A DNA stretch of 11,748 nucleotides from Panacagrimonas sp052387335 (lineage in GTDB: Bacteria > Pseudomonadota > Gammaproteobacteria > Nevskiales > Nevskiaceae). The stretch is from the NCBI GenBank assembly GCA_052387335.1, contig JBQTJH010000106.1, positions 1-11,748 of the forward strand, in the 5' to 3' direction. Positions 1-7,089 of the stretch are shown one piece after another (within the stretch, counting starts at the first letter, position 1; each line of letters starts with the position of its first letter). The translations under genes were made by a program, and so were the position numbers. The notes beneath the pieces are model-generated. The model worked only from the letters and a program-made list of their open reading frames with translations, made no database searches and had not been told where the DNA came from.

Positions 1-3
1 AGT

Positions 4-122
4 TTGCCTGGCGGCATTAGCGAGTTGGAACCACCCGTTCCCATCCCGAACACGGAAGTGAAACGACTCAGCGCCGATGATAGTGTGGCAGCTGCCATGC
101 GAGAGTAGGTCACTGCCAGGCT
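4..122 (+). rRNA. rrf: 5S ribosomal RNA
   Basis: This is an essentially complete 5S rRNA, the small structural RNA of the large ribosomal subunit. The terminal helix is visible: GCCTGGC at 6-12 pairs perfectly with GCCAGGC at 115-121. Internal 5S signatures include CCCATCCCGAAC around 40-51, GAAGTGAAACG around 54-65, GCGCCGATGATAGT around 71-84 and the GAGAGTAGGTC segment near the 3' end. The sequence type is proteobacterial and resembles gammaproteobacterial 5S genes. It lies at the very start of the window, so the 16S and 23S genes of the operon are presumably just upstream. Exact mature ends may differ by one to three bases. Confidence 0.96.
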
Positions 123-130
123 CTTAAACA

Positions 131-165
131 AAACCCCCGCCGGGAGACTGGCGGGGGTTTTTTGT
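131..165 (+). terminator. Rho-independent terminator of the rRNA operon
   Basis: AAACCCCCGCC (131-141) pairs perfectly with GGCGGGGGTTT (150-160) around an 8-base loop. It is followed by further T residues to 165. It begins about 10 bases after the 5S gene and so ends the rrn transcript. The GC core and U tract make this a strong intrinsic terminator. Confidence 0.93.
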
Positions 166-275
166 TCAAAAAAAGTACGTCGAAATGTGACGTAGCCGAC
201 AAATTTACCGTCGGATTTCTCAGAACGTGACGTGGTTCACATACACCTTGGGAGCGGCAGGCGCATCATCTGAGG

Positions 276-295
276 GCTCTCGAAATCTCGAGGGC
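276..295 (+). promoter_or_regulatory. Stem-loop in the leader of the helix-hairpin-helix gene
   Basis: GCTCTCGA (276-283) pairs with TCGAGGGC (288-295) over 8 base pairs, including one G-T wobble, around a 4-base loop AATC. It ends 15 bases before the GGAGG ribosome binding site at 311-315, so it would sit in the 5' untranslated RNA. There is no U tract, so it is not a terminator. It could stabilise the messenger or affect translation. That role is inference; the pairing itself is visible. Confidence 0.35.
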
Positions 296-323
296 AGGTT
301 CCATCAACTAGGAGGAAGAACAG

Positions 324-581
324 ATGATTAAGTCACTATTCGCTGCACTACTCTGCATGGTTTCCGCTGGCGTTTATGCCGGCCCCGTCAACGTCAATAA
401 AGCTGACTCTCCAACGCTGGCCAAAGAGCTCAAAGGTGTCGGTCCCAGTACAGGCGACGCTATTGTCGAAGAGAGGAAGAACGGGCCGTATAAAGACGAG
501 GCCGATTTGAAGAAGCGAGTGAAGGGGGTCGGTGACAAGATAATTGAGAACAACAAAGGCAATCTGCGGTTCTCAGATTGA
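324..581 (+). CDS. Secreted helix-hairpin-helix (ComEA-type) DNA-binding protein
   Basis: This 85-residue protein has a Sec signal peptide: K3 near the start, a hydrophobic stretch to about residue 18, and a VYA-G cleavage site after residue 19. The mature ~66 residues form a double helix-hairpin-helix domain, with VNVNKADSPTL opening it and two hairpins reading KGVG at 37-40 and 67-70. This is the ComEA fold, which binds DNA non-specifically. In competent bacteria ComEA captures incoming DNA in the periplasm, and many proteobacteria carry such short stand-alone versions. The start is well supported: GGAGG at 311-315 lies 8 bases before ATG. The gene stands alone between two terminators and is probably monocistronic. 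No other competence gene is in view, so a role in DNA uptake is family inference. Confidence 0.9.
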   Translation: MIKSLFAALLCMVSAGVYAGPVNVNKADSPTLAKELKGVGPSTGDAIVEERKNGPYKDEADLKKRVKGVGDKIIENNKGNLRFSD

Positions 582-592
582 TGCAGTGACAC

Positions 593-629
593 AAGCCCGG
601 GTCGGCCGATAGGTCGCCCGGGCTTTCTT
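593..629 (+). terminator. Rho-independent terminator after the helix-hairpin-helix gene
   Basis: AAGCCCGGG (593-601) pairs perfectly with CCCGGGCTT (617-625) around a 15-base loop and is followed by the T-rich TCTT. It lies 12 bases after the stop codon. It separates this gene from the downstream transporter operon, which must therefore have its own promoter in 630-793. I could not pick out a convincing promoter there. Confidence 0.85.
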
Positions 630-793
630 GTATGCGCAGACCCATCAGGAAGCTGCGTTTCAGTCAGACCTCGGCATTTCCTGGGTGTCGTCACCACAAG
701 ATTTCGCGTGGGGGGCGTGGCCAGTCTCCGAGTAAGGACGTGAACGTGACGGCGCAGATGCGTGAGACAATCGGGCGCTGAAAGCGTACGCAC

Positions 794-1711
794 GTGCAGA
801 ACCGGAACCGTCATTTGAACCTTAGACTAAAGGTTGTCGCGGCGTTCGCAGTGATCTACTTGGTCTGGGGATCGACCTATCTGGCGATTCGTATCATGGT
901 CGATGCGCTTCCCGCATTGCTATCGGCGGGAATTCGTTTCTTGGTTGCCGGTTTATTGATGGTCGGGTTCGCGCTCGCATGCCGCCATGCCTTACCGAAA
1001 AGTCGTCGAGATTGGTACGTAATCGCGGCGACGGGCGCCTTGATGTTGATTGGGGCGAACGGGCTCGTCACCTGGAGCGAGCAGTGGGTGGTTTCGAACC
1101 AAGCCGCCTTGATCGTTGCCACCGCGGCCTTGTGGATTGCATACCTGGGGAGCCTGGGTGCTTCAGGCAGTAAAGTCACCCTGCTTTCCGCGGTGGGTTT
1201 ACTGTTCGGCCTCTTCGGAGTCGCCGTGCTAGTTGGCGACGGTCTACGGCTCGGCAGCGCGCCTTGGTACGCATACGCCGCACTCCAGGTTTCTGCATTC
1301 TTCTGGGCGTTGGGATCCGTCATCGCGAAGCGTTTTGCGACTGCCTGTTCGCCATTGATGACCGCCGCGCAGCAGACCTTGCTGGCAGGGGCCGTAATGA
1401 CGGTCGCAGGTCTTGCGGTTGGGGATGCGAATCGCTGGCGATGGGAGCCCGACGCCATAGCGGCTTTGGCCTACCTCATCGTCTTCGGGACCTGTATCGC
1501 ATACGCAGTATTCTTGTGGCTGGTACACCAAGTCACCCCGGTGCAGTTAGGAACTTATGCATTCGTCAATCCCGCCGTTGCAGTCTTGCTCGGAAGCTGG
1601 TTGCTCGACGAGCATCTCAGCGCCATCCAGATGGCCGGTACTACGATCATCATCGGAAGCGTGGCCTTGGTGACCATCGCGAGCCCCGCGCCGATCCGGA
1701 AAACATCATGA
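794..1711 (+). CDS. DMT-superfamily EamA exporter (YedA-like)
   Basis: This is an inner-membrane protein of 305 residues, the usual size for ten-helix drug/metabolite transporters. Two EamA repeats are visible. The first begins with the family motif WGSTYLAIR (25-33), and the second ends with VNPAVAVLLGSWLLDEHLS near the C terminus. It resembles E. coli YedA in the WGSTY, GNG-like and YVNP positions. EamA proteins typically export amino acids or other small metabolites, but the substrate cannot be read from sequence. The start is uncertain: GTG 794 is the first possible codon after an in-frame TGA at 779-781 and has no clear ribosome binding site. TTG 815 is an alternative. Its stop overlaps the oppA start in ATGA, so it appears translationally coupled to the peptide importer and heads that operon. 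Confidence 0.88.
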   Translation: MQNRNRHLNLRLKVVAAFAVIYLVWGSTYLAIRIMVDALPALLSAGIRFLVAGLLMVGFALACRHALPKSRRDWYVIAATGALMLIGANGLVTWSEQWVVSNQAALIVATAALWIAYLGSLGASGSKVTLLSAVGLLFGLFGVAVLVGDGLRLGSAPWYAYAALQVSAFFWALGSVIAKRFATACSPLMTAAQQTLLAGAVMTVAGLAVGDANRWRWEPDAIAALAYLIVFGTCIAYAVFLWLVHQVTPVQLGTYAFVNPAVAVLLGSWLLDEHLSAIQMAGTTIIIGSVALVTIASPAPIRKTS

Positions 1712-3336
1712 TCAGAGTGCGCCTCGCGATGCTCGGCCTGTGTCTTGTGTGCTCGGCACCTGTGCCGACCCTGGCGTCGGATGTAGGTGCGAACGAGATC
1801 CTGCGGCGAGGTAATGGACCAGAAGTCGAAACCCTGGATCCGCACAAGGCAGAGAGTGTTTCTGCGTCAAATATCCTGCGGGATCTGTTCGAAGGCTTGG
1901 TTACCGAGAACCCGGACGGATCACTGGCACCGGGTACGGCCCAGAGTTGGACGCTGAGCGACGACCTTCGCACTTACACTTTCCACCTAAGGCTGAACGC
2001 GCGCTGGTCCAACGGTGACGCTGTCTTAGCAGACGATTTCGTTGCCGGCTTCAGGCGTAGTGCCGACCCAGTAACCGGTTCGTCGTACTCGCAAATTCTC
2101 GCGCCCATCGCTCAAGCCGAGCAGGTGATTGCAGGCAAGCTTCCACCAGAGAAGCTCGGTGTCGCGGCGCTGGATGCTCAGACTTTGCGTATCGATCTGA
2201 AAGGTCCCACGCCCTATTTCCTGGGATTGCTGACCCACCCTTCGACGTTCCCCATCCACCGGGCGAGCTTGGCGAAAAATGGAAAAGACTTCGTACAGCC
2301 CGGCAAGCTCGTCAGCAATGGCGCATATCGCCTGAGAGAGCGTGTCATCCAGTCCCACGTTCTGTTGGAGCGCAACACGCATTATTGGGATAACGACAAT
2401 ACCGCGATCAATCTGGCGAAGTACCTCAATACTGAGGACATCAATTCAGAGCTAAAACGTTTCCGCGCTGGCGAGCTCGACTGGACGTCCCAGATTCCTG
2501 CCAGCCAAGGAGACTGGATCCGAGCGAACATGGCGGATGCCTTTCACGTTCATACCTATTTGGGTGTGTATTACTACGGACTCAATCTGAGCCAGCCGCC
2601 GTTCAAGGACAGCCCCGAGCTACGACGTGCACTATCGCTCGCGATAGATCGAGACGTCATCACCCGCAAGGTCCTGGGTTCGGGCGAGCAGCCAGCCACG
2701 TCCTGGGTGCCCCCGGGCGTGCTCGGGCATCGAAGCGCTTTGGCGCAATGGGCCGGACTGACACGCGAGCAGAGTCTTGCGGAGGCGCGACGCCTGTATG
2801 CGCAGGCCGGATACTCACCGCAGAATCCGGCTAGAGTCGAGATTCGATACAACACGCACGACGATCACAAAAAGCTCGCCACCGCGGTCGCGGCCATGTG
2901 GAAGCAATGGCTGGGAGTTGAGACAACCTTGATCAACGAAGAATGGAAAGTCTACCTGCAGAACCGGCGGCTCAAGGCTAGGACGCAGGTGTTCAGGGCG
3001 GGCTGGATCGGCGATTACAACGATGCCAACAGCTTTCTGGAAATTCTCCAATCCACACACGGGCTGAATGACACCGGGTATAGCAGCGACAAATACGATA
3101 CGTTGCTGTCTGCCGCGAGCGTCGAAGCGAGTCCGGAGCGACGCCAGCAACTGCTCAGCGATGCGGAGCGTCAACTGCTTGAGGACCTGCCCGTCATTCC
3201 GATTTACTTCTATGTGACCAAGCGCTTGGTCGCTCCCAAGATCATCGGGTGGACGGGCAACATCATGGATCATCACGCAAGCCGACACTTCAGATTCAGG
3301 CGCCACGCAGACGCTGCCGCTGCGGTAAGTGAATAA
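1708..3336 (+). CDS. oppA: Oligopeptide ABC transporter, periplasmic peptide-binding protein
   Basis: This 542-residue protein belongs to SBP_bac_5 and is almost the same length as E. coli OppA. It captures peptides in the periplasm and delivers them to OppBC. A signal peptide covers about the first 23 residues (hydrophobic core, then PTLAS). The mature start carries the family pattern GPEVETLDPHKAES, followed by SNILRDLFEGL. Late in the protein, GWIGDYNDANSF matches the OppA segment whose Asp binds the peptide N terminus; here it is D436 in precursor numbering. No lipobox Cys is seen at the signal cleavage site, so it is a soluble periplasmic type. ATG 1708 is chosen because it overlaps the preceding stop by 4 bases and starts the signal peptide. 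The frame is open further upstream, but only as a shadow of the exporter. MppA-like murein-peptide binding is an alternative. Confidence 0.94.
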   Translation: MIRVRLAMLGLCLVCSAPVPTLASDVGANEILRRGNGPEVETLDPHKAESVSASNILRDLFEGLVTENPDGSLAPGTAQSWTLSDDLRTYTFHLRLNARWSNGDAVLADDFVAGFRRSADPVTGSSYSQILAPIAQAEQVIAGKLPPEKLGVAALDAQTLRIDLKGPTPYFLGLLTHPSTFPIHRASLAKNGKDFVQPGKLVSNGAYRLRERVIQSHVLLERNTHYWDNDNTAINLAKYLNTEDINSELKRFRAGELDWTSQIPASQGDWIRANMADAFHVHTYLGVYYYGLNLSQPPFKDSPELRRALSLAIDRDVITRKVLGSGEQPATSWVPPGVLGHRSALAQWAGLTREQSLAEARRLYAQAGYSPQNPARVEIRYNTHDDHKKLATAVAAMWKQWLGVETTLINEEWKVYLQNRRLKARTQVFRAGWIGDYNDANSFLEILQSTHGLNDTGYSSDKYDTLLSAASVEASPERRQQLLSDAERQLLEDLPVIPIYFYVTKRLVAPKIIGWTGNIMDHHASRHFRFRRHADAAAAVSE

Positions 3337-3369
3337 GAATCAAGCCGACACCTTGGGGGATGTTGAGCG

Positions 3370-4293
3370 ATGATCCGTCACGCCTTGTCTCGCTTAGCGG
3401 CTGCAGTGCCAACCTTGCTACTGCTGATCGCCTTGGCGTTTTTGATGATGCGAGCGGCGCCTGGCGGGCCCTTCGATACAGAGCGAGTGCTGCCTGCGGA
3501 AGTGATCGAGCAGCTCAATCAGGCCTATCACCTGGATGAACCCCTCTGGCAACAATTTTTGCGTTACCTGTCAGGCGTGGTTCGTGGCGACCTCGGGCCG
3601 TCGTTTCAATACACAGATTTCAGCGTCAACGAGCTCATCCTGCAGGGATTGCCCGTGTCCATGAAAGTTGGGGCCAGTGCCCTGATATTGGCGTTGCTAT
3701 TGGGCGGTATTGTCGGCAGTTATGCTGCCACTCGTCAGAACCGATTCGCTGACCATGCACTGATGACGTTGGCCATGACCGGCATGTCTATTCCGGTATT
3801 TGTCATCGCACCTTTGTTGATACTTTTTTTTGCCGTGACTCTCGGCTGGTTACCGGCGGGCGGCTGGCAGAGCGGCGGCATTCGCGACCTGATCCTTCCC
3901 GTGCTGGCTTTGGCGCTACCGCAGGTCGCGGTCATTGCGCGCCTTACCCGTGGCTCCATGATCGAAGTGTTGAACTCCAACTACATTCGCACCGCAAGAG
4001 CCAAGGGCTTGCGCATGCCGACAGTGATACTACGACATGCATTTCGCCCCGCCATGATGCCGATCGTCTCGTATCTTGGTCCAGCTGCCGCTGGGATCAT
4101 CACCGGCTCGGTTGTGATTGAACAGATCTTCGGTATCCCCGGTATTGGGCGCTACTTCGTTCAGGCAGCGCTGAACCGCGACTACACACTGGTCATGGGC
4201 GTGGTGGTTTTTTATGGCGCGCTGATCATCGTATTCAACTTCGTCGTTGACGTGCTCTACGGTGTGCTTGATCCGCGAGTGCGCTCCACATGA
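3370..4293 (+). CDS. oppB: Oligopeptide ABC transporter permease OppB
   Basis: This is a 307-residue inner-membrane permease, against 306 in E. coli OppB, with similarity along the whole length. One N-terminal helix (about residues 9-28, PTLLLLIALAFLMM) precedes a periplasmic segment with LPAEVIEQL and YHLDEP. The five-helix BPD_transp_1 core follows. The cytoplasmic coupling (EAA) loop reads as IRTARAKGL followed by ILRHAFRPAMMP. The C terminus DVLYGVLDPRVR is typical. It forms the translocation pore with OppC and contacts an ATPase through the EAA loop. A G-rich ribosome binding site (GGGGGA, around 3355-3360) precedes ATG 3370. The 33-base gap after oppA is the widest oppA-oppD junction. 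The final ATGA overlaps oppC by 4 bases. Confidence 0.95.
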   Translation: MIRHALSRLAAAVPTLLLLIALAFLMMRAAPGGPFDTERVLPAEVIEQLNQAYHLDEPLWQQFLRYLSGVVRGDLGPSFQYTDFSVNELILQGLPVSMKVGASALILALLLGGIVGSYAATRQNRFADHALMTLAMTGMSIPVFVIAPLLILFFAVTLGWLPAGGWQSGGIRDLILPVLALALPQVAVIARLTRGSMIEVLNSNYIRTARAKGLRMPTVILRHAFRPAMMPIVSYLGPAAAGIITGSVVIEQIFGIPGIGRYFVQAALNRDYTLVMGVVVFYGALIIVFNFVVDVLYGVLDPRVRST

Positions 4294-5183
4294 GTCGCCT
4301 TCCCAATGCCCTACCCGTTGTTGTGGATACCGGTGGGCGCAGCCTTTGGGTCGACGCGCGTCGCCGGCTCTTCGCCAATCGCGCAGCAATGTTGGCCCTG
4401 ATCTTGTTGACACTGATGGTTGCACTGATTTTTCTGGGGCCCATGCTCAGCCCCTGGTCGTATGACTACATCGACTTCGATGGCGATTGGCGTGCGCCAC
4501 CGCAGACCCAAGGGATGCACGTGTTCGGCACCGATCATCTTGGCCGCGACCTGTTTGTTCGGACTTTGATTGGAGGGCGCATCTCGCTGATGGTTGGCGT
4601 GGTCGCCACGTTGGTATCGCTATTGATCGGCGTAAGTTATGGCGCGATCGCAGGTTATTTTGGCGGACGCATCGACGCAGTGATGATGCGTGCCGTGGAT
4701 ATCCTCTATGCGATGCCGTTCATGTTTCTGGTCATCTTGCTGATGGTGTTGTTCGGACGGCATTTGATTCTGATCTTTGTCGCTATCGGTGCGATCAACT
4801 GGTTGGATATGGCGCGAATCGTTAGGGGACAGACCTTGGCGCTGCGCAATCGCGAGTTCGTGCTAGCCGCCCGTGCCTCAGGGGTACGACATGGCCTCAT
4901 CATTCGTCGCCACATCGTTCCGAATCTATTGGGCGTTGTCGCGGTGTACGTGACGCTCACCATCCCGCAGGTGATTCTGGTGGAGTCGTTCCTGAGCTTC
5001 CTGGGTCTGGGCGTGCAAGAGCCTGCCACCAGCTGGGGCGCACTGGTGAACGAAGGTGCGCGTGACATGGAAGCGGCGCCCTGGGCGCTGGCGTTTCCGG
5101 CGGGGTTTCTCGCGCTGACCTTGTTCTGCTTCAACTTCCTCGGCGATGGCTTGCGTGACGCACTTGATCCCAAGGACCGCTGA
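4290..5183 (+). CDS. oppC: Oligopeptide ABC transporter permease OppC
   Basis: This is the 297-residue partner permease of OppB; E. coli OppC has 302. The N-terminal part contains GRSLWVDARRR and NRAAM before the first membrane helix (about residues 33-52). It then has FGTDHLGRDLFVR and GGRISLMVGV, hallmarks of the OppC/DppC family. The coupling loop contains EFVLAARASGV and RHIVPN. The C terminus GDGLRDALDPKDR is identical to E. coli OppC as I recall it. The start overlaps the oppB stop in ATGA, so translation is probably coupled. The stop is followed by only 12 bases before oppD, placing all four opp genes in one transcript. Confusion with DppC is possible in principle, but the C terminus and the OppA-type binding protein favour Opp. 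Confidence 0.95.
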   Translation: MSRLPNALPVVVDTGGRSLWVDARRRLFANRAAMLALILLTLMVALIFLGPMLSPWSYDYIDFDGDWRAPPQTQGMHVFGTDHLGRDLFVRTLIGGRISLMVGVVATLVSLLIGVSYGAIAGYFGGRIDAVMMRAVDILYAMPFMFLVILLMVLFGRHLILIFVAIGAINWLDMARIVRGQTLALRNREFVLAARASGVRHGLIIRRHIVPNLLGVVAVYVTLTIPQVILVESFLSFLGLGVQEPATSWGALVNEGARDMEAAPWALAFPAGFLALTLFCFNFLGDGLRDALDPKDR

Positions 5184-5195
5184 GACGCGACGGTT

Positions 5196-6158
5196 ATGGC
5201 CCTGATCGATATCCGTAACTTGAGTATCCGCTTCAAGACCGCGGATGGACTGGTGCCGGCAGTCCAGGATCTAAGCCTGTCGATTGCAGAAGCAGGCGCT
5301 ATGGGCATCGTTGGAGAATCAGGCGCCGGAAAGTCACAAACCGCACTGGCGATCCTGGGATTGCTGGCCCGCAACGCCGAAGTCACGGGATCGATCCGGT
5401 TCGAAGGCCGTGAATTGCTGGGTCAGTCCGAAGCGGAGTGGGCGAAGGTTCGCGGTAATCGAATCGCGATGGTGTTCCAGGATCCCATGACCAGCCTCAA
5501 TCCCTACCTTCGGATCGAGACGCAGATTGGCGAAGTGCTGGCGCAGCATCGCGGCGCCACGCGTGCAGAGGCGCGCGCTGAGAGCTTACGCCTGCTGCAA
5601 GCCGTGCATATCGCCGACGCCCCGCAGCGCCTTCGCCAGTATCCGCACGAGCTTTCAGGAGGACAAAGGCAGCGCGTCATGATTGCGATGGCGCTGGCCT
5701 GTCGTCCGAGCTTGTTGCTCGCCGATGAGCCGACTACTGCGCTGGACGTCACCGTGCAGGCGCAGATCCTGCGGCTGTTCCAGGAACTGCGGCGCGAGTT
5801 TCGCGTGGCCATTGTTCTGATCACGCATGATCTCGGCGTGGTGTCCGAACTCTGCGATCACACGCTCGTCATGTATGCGGGACGCGCCGTCGAAGTAGGT
5901 ACAACCGCGACCCTGCTCGATGCGCCCGCCCATCCCTACACGCGGGCCTTGCTGGCGGCGCGCCCAGGTTTGGATACGCCTGTTGATCGGCCGCTTCGAA
6001 CCCTCACAGGGCAGCCGCCCGACCTTACTCGTCTGCCACCGGGATGCGCGTTCGGTCCGCGTTGTGACCGTTTTGAGGACGCCTGCACGCAAGCCGTGCC
6101 GCGTCTCAGTGCCGGCATTCCGGGTCGTCTGGTGGCCTGTCGCCGCGCTATTTTCTAG
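5196..6158 (+). CDS. oppD: Oligopeptide ABC transporter ATP-binding protein OppD
   Basis: This 320-residue cytoplasmic ATPase energises OppBC. All nucleotide-binding motifs are intact: Walker A GESGAGKS (40-47), Q-loop FQDPMTSLNP (94-103), signature LSGGQ (153-157), Walker B LLLADE with catalytic E178, and switch H211. The C-terminal oligopeptide/dipeptide domain has the four-cysteine pattern at C284, C290, C297 and C315, which in Opp/Dpp ATPases can hold an iron-sulfur cluster. GESGAGKSQTA and PMTSLNPYLR match OppD rather than OppF. It is the last gene of the operon. Opp importers normally use an OppD-OppF pair, but no OppF follows. The stop TAG (6156-6158) lies within CTAG, shared with the stop of the convergent TetR gene. 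The protein is full length, so oppD itself is not damaged. Confidence 0.95.
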   Translation: MALIDIRNLSIRFKTADGLVPAVQDLSLSIAEAGAMGIVGESGAGKSQTALAILGLLARNAEVTGSIRFEGRELLGQSEAEWAKVRGNRIAMVFQDPMTSLNPYLRIETQIGEVLAQHRGATRAEARAESLRLLQAVHIADAPQRLRQYPHELSGGQRQRVMIAMALACRPSLLLADEPTTALDVTVQAQILRLFQELRREFRVAIVLITHDLGVVSELCDHTLVMYAGRAVEVGTTATLLDAPAHPYTRALLAARPGLDTPVDRPLRTLTGQPPDLTRLPPGCAFGPRCDRFEDACTQAVPRLSAGIPGRLVACRRAIF

Positions 6159-6874
6159 CTTGAGGCGACATCCCAGTTGAGCGGCTGCGGCGGTGGCGTG
6201 GTGACGCCCTTGCGGGCACGCATCTGGCCCAGCATCAGCGCGGTCCAGGTTTCCAGATAACGGCTCGTCACCTGCGGATCGCTAACCAGATGCCGACTCG
6301 CCGCCAAACCGCTCATCAGCAACGGTGTCATCACGAAAAGATCCGAGGCGCTGAGGCTATGGTCAGATCGCGGTTCGAAGTAATGTCGAATCGGTTCCTG
6401 CGTCGCTTGTATCGCCGCGCCAAACAGCTTGCGTAAAGAACGCGCCAGTTCCGCATCGTGCTGGCTGGCGATGAGCAACTCAAAAAACGCATTGAAGCTG
6501 CGGTTATCGAAAATTTCCGCCCACGCCGCGGCGACCAGTGCTTGCAGACGGTGTTCTTCCTGCGCAATGCCAAGCAACAGGTCGCCCAGAATCTTGTACG
6601 CCCGTCGCAGTAGATGGTCCGCAGCCGCGAGGATCAGGGCGTTCTTCGTGGAGAAGTGATGGAGCTGCGCTCCGCGTGACACGCCGGCCTTGCGCACGAT
6701 GGAGCTCACCGTGGTGCCGGAATATCCTTCGCTGGCCAGGCATTTGAGCGTCGCGTCGATCAAGCGTTTGCGCATGGCATCACTGCGCTCACCCTGTGTG
6801 CGACGACGGGCGGGTGTGGCAGCGCGGACAGCGCGCTGTCGAGGTGTCGAACGGGACAGCGTGGTTTGCGGCAT
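6155..6874 (-). CDS. TetR-family transcriptional repressor
   Basis: This 239-residue protein has a TetR_N DNA-binding domain at about residues 36-82. The helix-turn-helix is GTTVSSIVRKAGVSRGAQLHHFSTKNAL (about 53-80, read in two parts: TTVSSIVRKAGVSRG and LHHFSTKNAL). The rest is the variable all-helical ligand-binding and dimer domain. About 33 residues rich in Arg, Thr and Ala precede the domain. That could be a real basic arm, or the start could be M34 at 6775, which has AGGGTGAG upstream. The gene is divergent from the acyl-CoA dehydrogenase operon, and the 215-base gap holds a large palindrome. Repression of itself and that operon, relieved by an acyl-CoA or related ligand, is therefore the best inference. 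It is convergent with oppD, overlapping it by 3 bases at the shared CTAG. Opp regulation is less likely. Confidence 0.9.
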   Translation of the reverse strand: MPQTTLSRSTPRQRAVRAATPARRRTQGERSDAMRKRLIDATLKCLASEGYSGTTVSSIVRKAGVSRGAQLHHFSTKNALILAAADHLLRRAYKILGDLLLGIAQEEHRLQALVAAAWAEIFDNRSFNAFFELLIASQHDAELARSLRKLFGAAIQATQEPIRHYFEPRSDHSLSASDLFVMTPLLMSGLAASRHLVSDPQVTSRYLETWTALMLGQMRARKGVTTPPPQPLNWDVASS

Positions 6875-6928
6875 GTGGATTACCCGGACAGAACCCGACC
6901 ATCGATCACGAATTCAGCGCGCGGCCGA

Positions 6929-6956
6929 TTGACAGCAACCCGCTCTTTAATATTAC
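6929..6956 (+). promoter_or_regulatory. Candidate promoter of the acyl-CoA dehydrogenase operon
   Basis: A perfect -35 hexamer TTGACA (6929-6934) is followed, after a 16-base spacer, by TATTAC (6951-6956), which matches the -10 consensus at four of six positions. Transcription would start near 6963, inside the palindrome, leaving a leader of about 125 bases. Binding of a repressor to the palindrome would block it. The hexamers are visible; promoter activity is inferred. Confidence 0.5.
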
Positions 6957-6983
6957 ATACAGTACGTACTGCATGTAAATATT
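6949..6983. promoter_or_regulatory. Palindromic TetR-type operator
   Basis: The core 6953-6978 is a 26-base inverted repeat with 12 of 13 pairs matched, the exception being 6959 against 6972. Its centre AGTACGTACT (6961-6970) is perfectly self-complementary, and TTACAT/ATGTAA form the outer arms. AATATT flanks each side at 6949-6954 and 6978-6983, offset by one base. Symmetry and length fit a TetR dimer or paired dimers. The position, between a TetR gene and a divergent operon and over promoter-like elements for both, makes it the probable operator. Which protein binds it is inference. Confidence 0.8.
6950..6979 (-). promoter_or_regulatory. Candidate promoter of the TetR gene
   Basis: On the minus strand, TTTACA (6979-6974) is followed by an 18-base spacer and TAATAT (6955-6950). 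Transcription would begin near 6943, about 70 bases before the TetR start at 6874. This promoter lies wholly on the palindrome, and its -10 overlaps that of the opposing promoter, which fits autoregulation. Both hexamers are imperfect. Confidence 0.4.
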
Positions 6984-7004
6984 CTATCTTCCTCAAGTCT
7001 GCTC

Positions 7005-7030
7005 CTGCCGTTGTCCGTACGCGACGGCAG
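7005..7030 (+). promoter_or_regulatory. Stem-loop in the acyl-CoA dehydrogenase leader
   Basis: CTGCCGTTG (7005-7013) pairs with CGACGGCAG (7022-7030) over 9 base pairs, including one wobble, around an 8-base loop. A short palindrome, TCGAT-GT-ATCGA, follows directly at 7031-7042. There is no T tract, so it is not an intrinsic terminator. It would lie in the untranslated leader, about 60 bases before the start codon. Its role is unknown; it could be an RNA structure or a second regulator site. Confidence 0.4.
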
Positions 7031-7089
7031 TCGATGTATCGATGCAACCGTGACAGCTGTTCCTCAAAGTCCTATCGCTGGAGTGTTTG

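Noticed and set aside
374..814. 146-codon minus-strand frame over the helix-hairpin-helix gene
   Set aside because: It is antisense to a well-supported gene with a good ribosome binding site, crosses a terminator, and shows no domain.
1264..1707. Upstream extension of the oppA frame
   Set aside because: It lies within the exporter gene in another frame, encodes an Arg-rich non-domain sequence, and would bury the signal peptide that starts at 1708.
7087..7089. TTG as the start of the acyl-CoA dehydrogenase
   Set aside because: The next codon is ATG and the GGAG at 7080-7083 is better spaced for it.
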